NCBI GenBank assembly: GCA_902492015.1
Contig: CABUJR010000006.1
Coordinates: 62,001 to 126,000 of the forward strand
Length of the DNA stretch: 64,000 nt
Direction: 5' to 3'
DNA from: an uncultured Eubacteriales bacterium
GTDB taxonomy: Bacteria > Bacillota > Clostridia > TANB77 > CAG-508
Shown piece after piece: positions 47,943 through 55,553 of this stretch; positions within the stretch are counted from its first letter, which is position 1; every line of letters starts with the position of its first letter. A program made the translations under genes and the position numbers. The notes beneath the pieces are model-generated. The model was not told where the DNA came from. It worked only from the letters and a program-made list of their open reading frames with translations, and made no database searches.

Positions 47943-48781
47943 TATCTCTTTCCTCCTTTTCTTTTTACATTTCTTCTAGATTGTGTTCTCCTTGAATCAT
48001 CATTTTCATCTTTTCTAGTACTAGATTCACGCTCTATATTTTTGAAATCTAATTCTGATAATTTTACATTTTTTGTATATTTTGATTTTTTCTTATAACT
48101 GTCATCAGTTAATGCAATAGAAGCTAGTACTGGTAAATTCAAAGCTTTTTCTATATCTATATCTGATTTTACAGTTGTGTCTAACATATTGATTAATAAT
48201 ATATAGGCAAATACTAATATTGCTCCAACAAAAGCAAAAATTAAAACATTTTTTGATAAATGAATATTACATGGCTCTTGTGGTAATTGAGCTTCATCTA
48301 ATATGTGAACATTTCTTATATTATATAATCCCTCAACTTTATCAGCAAAAACTTTAGCAAATTCTGTTGCAATGTCATAAGCAAGTTTAGGATCTTCATT
48401 TGTAACTGTAACTCTAATTAATTCAGTATCTGAAATAGAATTTACAGCTATGTTTTCTTGTATTTCTGATGTTGGAATATCAAGATGCAAATTTTCTTTT
48501 ACTGTATCTGCGACAATTCTACTTTTTGCAATTTCTCTATAATTTTCAACTAGCTTTGAGTTTATTGTTATATCTGTAGTTGAAATAGATGTTGTTGAAT
48601 CTGTTGTAGCTTCTGTTCCTAATTGGACTAAAACTAAACTTATTGAAGCCTCATATTCTGGTACAATAAATTTTAAAGTGTAAATTGCTCCCATTATAGC
48701 AAAAATAATTATTACTAAAATTATTAGTAATTTTTTTTCTAAAAACATTGATATTAGTTCTTTTAAATCTAGTTCTTCCAT
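47942..48781 (-). CDS. Wzz/CpsC-type polysaccharide chain-length regulator
   Basis: 279 residues with TM helices at about 15-37 and 180-202, flanking an extracellular Wzz domain (EYEASISLVLVQ near its start). A basic Arg/Lys/Ser-rich C-terminal tail is cytoplasmic. It is the CpsC-like activator of the tyrosine kinase that follows. No glycosyltransferases are encoded downstream, so the three genes are a detached regulatory module. Confidence 0.85.
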   Translation of the reverse strand: MEELDLKELISMFLEKKLLIILVIIIFAIMGAIYTLKFIVPEYEASISLVLVQLGTEATTDSTTSISTTDITINSKLVENYREIAKSRIVADTVKENLHLDIPTSEIQENIAVNSISDTELIRVTVTNEDPKLAYDIATEFAKVFADKVEGLYNIRNVHILDEAQLPQEPCNIHLSKNVLIFAFVGAILVFAYILLINMLDTTVKSDIDIEKALNLPVLASIALTDDSYKKKSKYTKNVKLSELDFKNIERESSTRKDENDDSRRTQSRRNVKRKGGKR

Positions 48782-48810
48782 GACCCCTCCAATTAAAATA
48801 ATAGTTAATT

Positions 48811-48853
48811 AAAAAAAGCAACTACTAATAATCAATTAATAGTTGTTTTTTTC
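48811..48853. terminator. Bidirectional terminator-like hairpin between prfB and wzz
   Basis: CAACTA and TAGTTG, with partly paired inner TTAAT/ATTAA bases, have T runs outside the stem on both strands. It may end prfB transcription or act in the wzz leader. Confidence 0.5.
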
Positions 48854-49033
48854 CAATTATTATACATCTATTACTGATTTTCATTTGTTCAACCAAATTA
48901 TATATTATATATATTTTTTTTGCAATATATTTTTTATTTTTACTATCATAATTTCTTTTTTATTAAAAATTACTTCAAGCTTTATATAAATGAGAAGATT
49001 AAAGACGAATTATGTCGTATAAAATTTTCATTT

Positions 49034-50134
49034 TTACAAAATTTTTTTCAAATATTCATACATAAATTGATTTAAATCTCCATCCATAACTGCTTCTACA
49101 TTTCCAACTTCATAATTTGTTCTATGATCTTTTACCAAAGTATATGGACAAAAAACATAAGAACGTATTTGACTTCCCCAAGCTATGTCCTTTTGTTCTC
49201 CTTTTAATTCGTCTATTGTTTCTTTATTTTGTTTTTCTTTCAAATCTAATAATTTAGATTTTAGCATTTTCATTGCTGTTTCTTTATTCATTGTTTGAGA
49301 ACGTTCAGATTGACAAGCTACAACAATATTTGTTGGAATATGTGTTATTCTTACGGCAGAATCTGTCTTGTTTATATGTTGTCCACCTGCTCCAGAAGCT
49401 CTATAAGTATCTATTCTTAAATCTTCAGGATTTATTTGTACTTCTAAATCATCTGTTATCTCTGGTAAAACTTCAACAGAAGCAAAAGAAGTATGTCTCC
49501 TTCCCCCACTATCAAAAGGAGATATCCTTACTAATCTATGAACTCCCATTTCCCCTTTTAAATATCCATAGGCATTATCACCAGATATTAAAGCAGTAAC
49601 ACTTTTTATTCCTGCCTCATCACCTTCTAAATAATCTAATTCTTTAAGAATAAATCCATTTGATGAAGCCCATTTTCCATACATTCTATATAACATTTGC
49701 ACCCAGTCCTGTGATTCAGTGCCACCAGCACCAGGATGTAATGTAATAATTGCATTATTTGAATCATATTTTCCAGAAAACAATGTTTGGATTTCTAAAT
49801 CTTCTAATTTTTTTTCTATCTTTTTCGAATTTGAAATTAATTCATTTAATAATTCTTCATCTAATTCTATTTCTAATAATTTATTTATTTCAAACAAATT
49901 ATTTAATTCGGAAAAAATATCTTCAAATGTTTTTATTTTTTTTTGTAAATTTTTTATTTTAGAAAAAATTTTGGTAGAATTTTCAGAATCTTGCCAAAAG
50001 TTTTCTTCTAAGGATTTGTTTTCTAGATTTTTAAGTTCTGATTTTAATTCTTCGATTTTTATAGATTTTTTTATTTCTAAGAGTTTTTTATTTAAATTAT
50101 TTAAAAATTTAAGATTTTCTTCTAGCTCTAACAC
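49034..50134 (-). CDS. prfB: Peptide chain release factor 2, without the usual frameshift
   Basis: 366 residues, GTG start. The coiled first domain and domains 2-4 are complete, with the GGQ loop ASGAGGQHINKTDSAVRITH and the HxGAGGTESQDW region. It releases peptides at UGA and UAA. The autoregulatory CTT-TGA-C slip site near codon 25, present in most bacterial prfB genes, is absent. The region reads straight through as AAA-AAA-TCT-ATA-AAA. The gene would therefore not sense its own level in the usual way. Confidence 0.94.
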   Translation of the reverse strand: MLELEENLKFLNNLNKKLLEIKKSIKIEELKSELKNLENKSLEENFWQDSENSTKIFSKIKNLQKKIKTFEDIFSELNNLFEINKLLEIELDEELLNELISNSKKIEKKLEDLEIQTLFSGKYDSNNAIITLHPGAGGTESQDWVQMLYRMYGKWASSNGFILKELDYLEGDEAGIKSVTALISGDNAYGYLKGEMGVHRLVRISPFDSGGRRHTSFASVEVLPEITDDLEVQINPEDLRIDTYRASGAGGQHINKTDSAVRITHIPTNIVVACQSERSQTMNKETAMKMLKSKLLDLKEKQNKETIDELKGEQKDIAWGSQIRSYVFCPYTLVKDHRTNYEVGNVEAVMDGDLNQFMYEYLKKIL

Positions 50135-50256
50135 TTTAAAAATTATCCTTTCAAAAAATTACTAACATATTATATCATACTGCATAAATGAAAACAAGAA
50201 TAATAAAGTCAATAGATATAGTATGATTTTGGACAAAAAAACATATCATTGCATGG

Positions 50257-50288
50257 AAAAGCACCTGCAAGACAAGTCTCACAGGTGC
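50257..50288 (-). terminator. Terminator of the foreign-composition gene
   Basis: GCACCTG and CAGGTGC pair around a 14-base loop. On the minus strand the stem is followed by CTTTTCC. Confidence 0.65.
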
Positions 50289-50309
50289 ATAGTAACTCTA
50301 GAGTTAGAG

Positions 50310-51002
50310 TTAGATTTCCATCAATCTAATCATTTCCGATTTTTTTGATGGTTCAATTTTGGCAATCTTAAATACATTAGGTGTGATCCATTCCTTTGCA
50401 GGGGAGCTCCCTTGTATTAATTCACCAAAGTCGTCTTGCTGCTCGCTCCAGGTCTCCTTGATTTCATCCGGGACAATAAACAGAAACTCTGGCTTGAGTA
50501 AAACGTTCCCTCTCACCAGGTCAGCTTCTTTTAGCTCATTCCAAAGCTCATCAAGCTTTCTTTCTGTTTCTTTCAGTTTCTCCATGTCTATAGGATGTAT
50601 CCCCATATAGCGGATATAATCTTGGCTACGAAATTTGTAATTCAGTTCTATGCATTCGTAAATCTTATCAGAGCACATAATTGCTTTCGTAGCAGTTTCT
50701 TTTGATTCTACGTAATCGGAAGACAACTGTAAAATGAAATTTTCATTTTTCCATTTGGTTTTTACTTCTCCCAAAAATGGAAAAGTTCCTAGTATGGGGA
50801 TGTCGTCTCCGCCGCTATAGAAATGGGGCTCCATTTCGTTATAAGATATTTCCAGCAACGTGTGGGAACTTGAATCTAGTGTTGATATACATTCGCCACA
50901 ACAAAATGCAATTGGAAAAATTTCAATCTCTCCTTTTTTATTTACATGGACATTCCGAATAAATGTGATCGGAGTTACTTTGTAGCTGTAGCATTTTTCC
51001 AT
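50310..51002 (-). CDS. Unrecognised protein of foreign base composition
   Basis: About 230 residues from the ATG at 51002, which follows AAGGAGGAG; a longer frame reaches 51050. G+C is clearly higher than in the neighbours, with codons such as CCG, CTC and one in-frame CGG (FIRN). There is no signal peptide or TM helix. Two Cys pairs (CCGEC) and a Trp/Lys-rich middle are visible. I do not recognise a family. The last 25 residues look like a strand-rich tail. It is flanked by its own terminator and by native genes. Lateral acquisition is likely. Confidence 0.7.
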   Translation of the reverse strand: MEKCYSYKVTPITFIRNVHVNKKGEIEIFPIAFCCGECISTLDSSSHTLLEISYNEMEPHFYSGGDDIPILGTFPFLGEVKTKWKNENFILQLSSDYVESKETATKAIMCSDKIYECIELNYKFRSQDYIRYMGIHPIDMEKLKETERKLDELWNELKEADLVRGNVLLKPEFLFIVPDEIKETWSEQQDDFGELIQGSSPAKEWITPNVFKIAKIEPSKKSEMIRLMEI

Positions 51003-51119
51003 AATTTTCTCCTCCTTGGGAATAAATGTTTTTATGTTAACTCTAAACATTATAACATTTTTTTACATATTTTTCAAGTTACAAGGATTTTCCATTTATT
51101 ATTGTTTAATATTTCTTTT

Positions 51120-51296
51120 TTAGCTTGCTCCACTTAAAGAAATTATAAATAGGAAAGGCAATGATAATATTAAGATACATAAAACAACAGATAATGTTAT
51201 TATTAATAAAATAAATATTATTCCAGATATTTTAAACTTTTTATGTTTTTTAAGCCTAGTTATATCTTCTTCTAATTCTTTTTCCCATTTATCCAT
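51120..51296 (-). CDS. Small membrane protein (58 residues)
   Basis: A short frame with an acidic/basic amphipathic start (MDKWEKELEEDITRLKK) and a single long hydrophobic stretch (about 24-55) ending in SLSGAS. The nearest ribosome binding site, GAAAGGAA, is about 14 bases away, longer than ideal. It lies just downstream of the 233-residue membrane protein on the same strand. A helper or a small membrane peptide are both possible. Confidence 0.5.
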   Translation of the reverse strand: MDKWEKELEEDITRLKKHKKFKISGIIFILLIITLSVVLCILILSLPFLFIISLSGAS

Positions 51297-51342
51297 TTAT
51301 TTTTATATTCCTTTCAAGCTCAATAGTACATACTGATTTAAA

Positions 51343-52044
51343 TTATTCCATGTTTTCTGTAATTTGATTAGCAGTTAATTGAAATTGATTTTTTGAGTTT
51401 AATAAATTGTCATTATATTCTACTAAATTTTCTGTCCTATTATGTAAAATATATATAATTAGACTAAATGCAATTATTGTTACTAACATGCTTATTATTA
51501 TCATATTTTTTTTATGTTTAATCTTATTGTTTTCTATATTTACAGTATTTAAATATCCTATAAAAATAAGTATTAAACTTATTATTAAAAATTTTATAAT
51601 ATTTATGATTCTTTTGTATATATTGGCATTACTCATTATATTTCCTAATGTAGAGTAACCATCATCAAATATATGTATTCTTATAATGCATATATAATTA
51701 TTATCATCATATTCTTTCTTACCTTTAAGTGTCATCTCTGGTGAATCAAAATCTTGCATATACTCTAATTTATTTTTTTCATATTCTTCTTTAGATATTT
51801 TAAATATTAATTCTCTATTCTTACCATGGCTAGACAAATCAGAAAAGCTGTTAGCACTTATTAATTCCAAACTATTAGTATATGTCTTATATAATCCTAG
51901 CCAATTTATAATTTGTTCCTTCATGTTTTCAGAAATAAATTTAAGATTATTTTGAGAATACCAAAGATCTAATCTATAATCAACAAATAAAACAATTATA
52001 ATGCTAATAATAGCAATAATATTGGCAACATTAATTTTTTTCAT
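51343..52044 (-). CDS. Membrane protein of unknown function, paralogue of the one at 57278-58468
   Basis: 233 residues. It has an N-terminal TM helix (about 7-24), an extracytoplasmic part containing NNLKFISE and RELIFKISKEEYEKNKL, and two adjacent TM helices (about 145-165 and 178-198). The last 35 residues are polar. Nearly every segment up to residue 200 is repeated almost verbatim in the 396-residue protein 6 kb away, even at the DNA level, so the two arose by recent duplication. This copy lacks the extra C-terminal domain. Confidence 0.65.
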   Translation of the reverse strand: MKKINVANIIAIISIIIVLFVDYRLDLWYSQNNLKFISENMKEQIINWLGLYKTYTNSLELISANSFSDLSSHGKNRELIFKISKEEYEKNKLEYMQDFDSPEMTLKGKKEYDDNNYICIIRIHIFDDGYSTLGNIMSNANIYKRIINIIKFLIISLILIFIGYLNTVNIENNKIKHKKNMIIISMLVTIIAFSLIIYILHNRTENLVEYNDNLLNSKNQFQLTANQITENME

Positions 52045-52162
52045 CTTTTCTCCTATAGCCTATGCATAATTTATAATAATACTTAATTAAATATATATTT
52101 ATTATAAACTATATTTACCTCAATATTATCCTTTTAATTTTATTTATTATTGAAATTATGTA

Positions 52163-52552
52163 CTAATAATCAATTCTCTCAATTTTGAAAATAACAGGTC
52201 TAGTTCCATCAGAACAACAAGCTATCATCGTATTTTCTTTTTTCATCCATCCTTTCATAATAGAACCACCTTGTAACCCTGTATAAATATATCTTGAAAT
52301 TGCATCCCATAATTCTGAACAATGTGGCATTTTAGGTCCTCCCGCAACAGTATCAGGATTAGCATTTGTTTTTACTAAGGTATTTAATCCCATATGCCAA
52401 AAATCGTCTTTTTCTCCGTCTCTTTCAAAAACGAATTCATCTCCTACATTATAACAAGGACAAGCTCTGGCTTTTGGGTCAGTGCAATACTGTTCCTGTA
52501 ATTCTGGATATAATTTTTTATCAATTACTGTAACTTTTACTTTATGTTTCAT
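52163..52552 (-). CDS. TIGR04076 family protein
   Basis: 129 residues. CPCYNVGDEFVFERDGE, HCSELWDAISRYIYTGLQGG and MIACCSDGTRPVIFKIER match the TIGR04076 family, a group of small Cys-containing proteins of unknown function common in clostridia. AGGAGGAAT precedes the ATG. It is on its own between two gaps. Confidence 0.8.
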   Translation of the reverse strand: MKHKVKVTVIDKKLYPELQEQYCTDPKARACPCYNVGDEFVFERDGEKDDFWHMGLNTLVKTNANPDTVAGGPKMPHCSELWDAISRYIYTGLQGGSIMKGWMKKENTMIACCSDGTRPVIFKIERIDY

Positions 52553-52691
52553 AATATTCCTCCTCCAAAGTCTGATTCAAATTCTTTTTTTCTATGAATC
52601 CCACAAACTTCCTAACAATAATTTAATTTTTATCATTCTGATTATATCATAACAAACAGGTAATTTACAATTAATTAACTTTATTTGTATG

Positions 52692-53141
52692 TTACTTATT
52701 ATCTTTCCACTCGTGATAAAGTATATCTTTTAAAACTAGCATACTATCCAAATTACTATAATTATATTCTTTTTCTAAACTATTAAGCAATTCTCTAATT
52801 TTTAAAGCATATTTTGATATGTCTACTTTATTTTGATATGTTGCAAGTACAGGATATTTCTTACTCCAAGCACTTGTCCAATTAATTTTTTCTTCTTTTT
52901 TTTCATCTACATTTTTTATTACTTCTTCTATTTCTTTCATATCAATATCAAATTCTATTAATTCATCTAATGATAAATTATATAACTTGGCTAGCCTTTT
53001 TGCTTGATAAATATCTGGAACAGTTTCATCTGTTTCCCATTTTGAAATTGTTTGTCTACTTACACCTAATTTTTCAGCAACTATTTCTTGTGATAATCCT
53101 ACTTTTTTTCTTGCTTTAAATAAATTATTTCCTAAATTCAT
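52692..53141 (-). CDS. XRE-family helix-turn-helix regulator
   Basis: 149 residues. The HTH domain (about 5-60) has KVGLSQEIVAEKLGVSRQTISKWE and the typical end LAKLYNLSLDELI. The C-terminal part (about 75-149) is acidic then helical, with no recognisable effector domain. GGGAGGTAG precedes the ATG. Two direct TTACAATTTTGC repeats in its upstream region are candidate operators. Confidence 0.88.
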   Translation of the reverse strand: MNLGNNLFKARKKVGLSQEIVAEKLGVSRQTISKWETDETVPDIYQAKRLAKLYNLSLDELIEFDIDMKEIEEVIKNVDEKKEEKINWTSAWSKKYPVLATYQNKVDISKYALKIRELLNSLEKEYNYSNLDSMLVLKDILYHEWKDNK

Positions 53142-53176
53142 TTTATCTACCTCCCAATTTAAGTGTACTATTTTTG

Positions 53177-53213
53177 TTACAATTTTGCTATCAATTATGT
53201 CTTACAATTTTGC
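53177..53213 (-). promoter_or_regulatory. Direct-repeat operator candidate upstream of the XRE gene
   Basis: TTACAATTTTGC occurs at 53177-53188 and 53202-53213 (25-base period) on the + strand. On the coding strand the motif is GCAAAATTGTAA. Confidence 0.45.
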
Positions 53214-53255
53214 AAATTTTATTAACATTTTTAATTTATTAGGATTATAATACAA

Positions 53256-53285
53256 AGGACAGATACTGCGAAAACTATCTGTCCT
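53256..53285 (-). terminator. Terminator of the MATE-kinase fusion gene
   Basis: AGGACAGATA and TATCTGTCCT form a perfect 10-bp stem. On the minus strand it is followed by TTTGTATT. Confidence 0.8.
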
Positions 53286-53361
53286 AATTCCTTGTTTTTC
53301 ATTATATCATACTTATTAATTTTTATCTCAAATTACAATAATTTAAATTATTTTTTCTTAT

Positions 53362-55320
53362 TTATCTCTTTATATACTCACAAATAATGTCTATAATTTT
53401 ATCATTTCCAATAGAACAATTAAGACATATATCATAATTTTCTTTATCTCCCCATTTTTTATTTGCAATTATTTCATAATAAGATGCTCTAGATTTATCT
53501 GATTGACTTATATGTTTTTTAGCTTCATTATATGTATCTTTATACATCTCTTTTATTTTGTTAATTCTATATTTAATTGGTGCATATAAGAATATTTTTA
53601 TTAAATTTGGATTATCTTTTAATATGTAATCTGCACACCTTCCTACAATAACACAATCTTCTTTTGATGCAATCATTCTTATTGTTTCAGCTTGTTTTAT
53701 TATAGAATCCTTTTCAGCATCTAGTGACAAATAGAATTTGTATAAATCATCGTCACTATATGTATTATTAATTAAAGAGTTATTAATTGCAAATTTCTTA
53801 ATTTCCTCTTTATCATAGAACTTTAATCCTAATCTTTCAGCTACTTTTCTTGCTATTTCTTTTCCTCCTGTTCCGTGTTGTCTTGAGATAGATATTACTA
53901 ATTTTTTATTTACAACCATTTTTGTATCATTTTCTTCTATTATTCCTATTTTTTCTTTATATGTCTTTTTTAATATAAATACAGATATTATACAAGTTAA
54001 AAATTCAGCTATTGGGAAGGTCCACCAAACTACATTTGTTACATTTTCAGACATTGTAAAGAAATATGAAATTGGAAATACAAATACAACTAATCTTAAT
54101 AAAGATATTATTAAAGGTCTTAAAGCATATCCAAGTGATTGTAATATTCCTTGCACAGCAACAGAAAATCCCATAAAAATATATCCGATACTTGCTACTC
54201 TTAATGAAATGGTGCAAACTTCAATTATTTCTTTACTTGTGCCTCCTGCTAATGCAAACAGACTTGATAATGGTTTTGCGAAAATTTCAAATATTATTGT
54301 TAATATAAAAGTAACAATTACTGTATCTATAATTCCATATTTGATACAAGCATTTATCCTTGCTTTATTTTTCATACCATAATTAAATGATAATATTGAT
54401 ATTATAGTATTAGATAATCCAAAAGCAGAAAACAATGCTATTTGCTGTATTTTATAGTAAATTCCAAATGAGCCAACAAGAATTGTAGGATCTGCTTTTG
54501 ATAATCCAAGTATTGCATTCATACCTGCCATCATAACTGAAAGTAAGGCTTGCATGATTGCTGCTGAAATTCCTATCTTGTAAATAGCTTTAATTAAATT
54601 AATTTCTGGTTTAATATATTTTAGATTACCATTTATTTCCTTATTTTTAGTATAGTGGAAAAACATCGCTACAAATAATGAAATAAATTGTCCTATAACT
54701 GTTGCCCAAGCTGCACCAGCTACTCCCATTCCTAGTGGAAATATAAATATGTAGTCTAAAACAATATTTGTTACTGCACCTGATATTTGTGCAATAGTAG
54801 ATAGCAGTGTTTTTCCTGTTGATTGTAGAAATCTTTCATAAACTGTATATCCAATTGAACCTAGTGATAAACAAGTACAAATTTTTAAATATGTAGTCCC
54901 CATAGATATTACTTCAGCATTTCCACCTGCAAATAATGAAATAAACCATTCAGAACCAAAAGCACCAAATAAAAAGAACACTATAAAAATACAAATACTT
55001 AAAAATACTCCATTTCCTGCTACTTTATTTACTTTTTCTTGATTTTTTTCTCCTAAACTTTTTGATAATAGTGCATTTAATCCAATGCCAGTTCCAACTC
55101 CTATTGCTATAATTAAAATTTGAACGGGAAAAGCAAGTGTTAGAGCTTGGTTTGCAATTCCTCCTTTTTCTCCCATATTTGCTACAAATATACTATCAAC
55201 AACATTATATAATGCTTGTAGCACCATAGAGATAATCATTGGCAGTCCCATTTTTAATAATAATTTTTTCATTGGTGTTTCTGCCATTTTGTTTTTTTGC
55301 GTTTCTTCCATTTTACACAC
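53362..55320 (-). CDS. MATE-family efflux transporter fused to a cytidylate kinase-like domain
   Basis: 652 residues. Residues about 1-450 form a 12-helix MATE transporter (MVLQALYNVVDSIFVANMG and GVAGAAWATVIGQF are typical). Residues about 460-652 form a cytidylate kinase-like (PF13189) domain: VISISRQHGTGGKEIARKVA, ERLGLKFYDKEEI, CVIVGRCADYIL. The P-loop-type G-T-G-G-K is present. The two domains join without a stop and the frame is intact. CMP kinase-like domains are usually stand-alone proteins, so a regulatory or coupled role is possible. A leader attenuator precedes the gene. Confidence 0.88.
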   Translation of the reverse strand: MCKMEETQKNKMAETPMKKLLLKMGLPMIISMVLQALYNVVDSIFVANMGEKGGIANQALTLAFPVQILIIAIGVGTGIGLNALLSKSLGEKNQEKVNKVAGNGVFLSICIFIVFFLFGAFGSEWFISLFAGGNAEVISMGTTYLKICTCLSLGSIGYTVYERFLQSTGKTLLSTIAQISGAVTNIVLDYIFIFPLGMGVAGAAWATVIGQFISLFVAMFFHYTKNKEINGNLKYIKPEINLIKAIYKIGISAAIMQALLSVMMAGMNAILGLSKADPTILVGSFGIYYKIQQIALFSAFGLSNTIISILSFNYGMKNKARINACIKYGIIDTVIVTFILTIIFEIFAKPLSSLFALAGGTSKEIIEVCTISLRVASIGYIFMGFSVAVQGILQSLGYALRPLIISLLRLVVFVFPISYFFTMSENVTNVVWWTFPIAEFLTCIISVFILKKTYKEKIGIIEENDTKMVVNKKLVISISRQHGTGGKEIARKVAERLGLKFYDKEEIKKFAINNSLINNTYSDDDLYKFYLSLDAEKDSIIKQAETIRMIASKEDCVIVGRCADYILKDNPNLIKIFLYAPIKYRINKIKEMYKDTYNEAKKHISQSDKSRASYYEIIANKKWGDKENYDICLNCSIGNDKIIDIICEYIKR

Positions 55321-55338
55321 TCCTTCTATATTTTGAGC

Positions 55339-55376
55339 AAAAAAAATAACGTAAGTCCTTTTCTCTGGACTTACGC
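55339..55376 (-). terminator. Attenuator-type terminator in the leader of the MATE fusion gene
   Basis: On the minus strand GCGTAAGTCC pairs with GGACTTACGT across AGAGAAAA, followed by TATTTTTTTT. It sits between the predicted promoter and the start codon, so it must be bypassed for expression. A small GC-GAAA-GC hairpin that uses the base of this stem precedes it. Confidence 0.7.
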
Positions 55377-55396
55377 TTTCGCTACTCGATTTTTAT

Positions 55397-55425
55397 ATTA
55401 TAGCATACAATTTATTTTTTTGTAA
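55397..55425 (-). promoter_or_regulatory. Promoter of the MATE fusion gene
   Basis: On the minus strand TTACAA (55425-55420), 17-base spacer, TATAAT (55402-55397). Transcription would start about 55390, only 14-15 bases before the attenuator stem. Confidence 0.6.
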
Positions 55426-55553
55426 TACTTTTTTAAATTTTTTTCTAACATATAAATTTATTTTCCTATTCTTTAAAAAATGATTTCCTGCAAATTCTCA
55501 TTAACTTTTCTTATCATTTTTATAGATATATGCTAAATTTATATTAGGCATTT

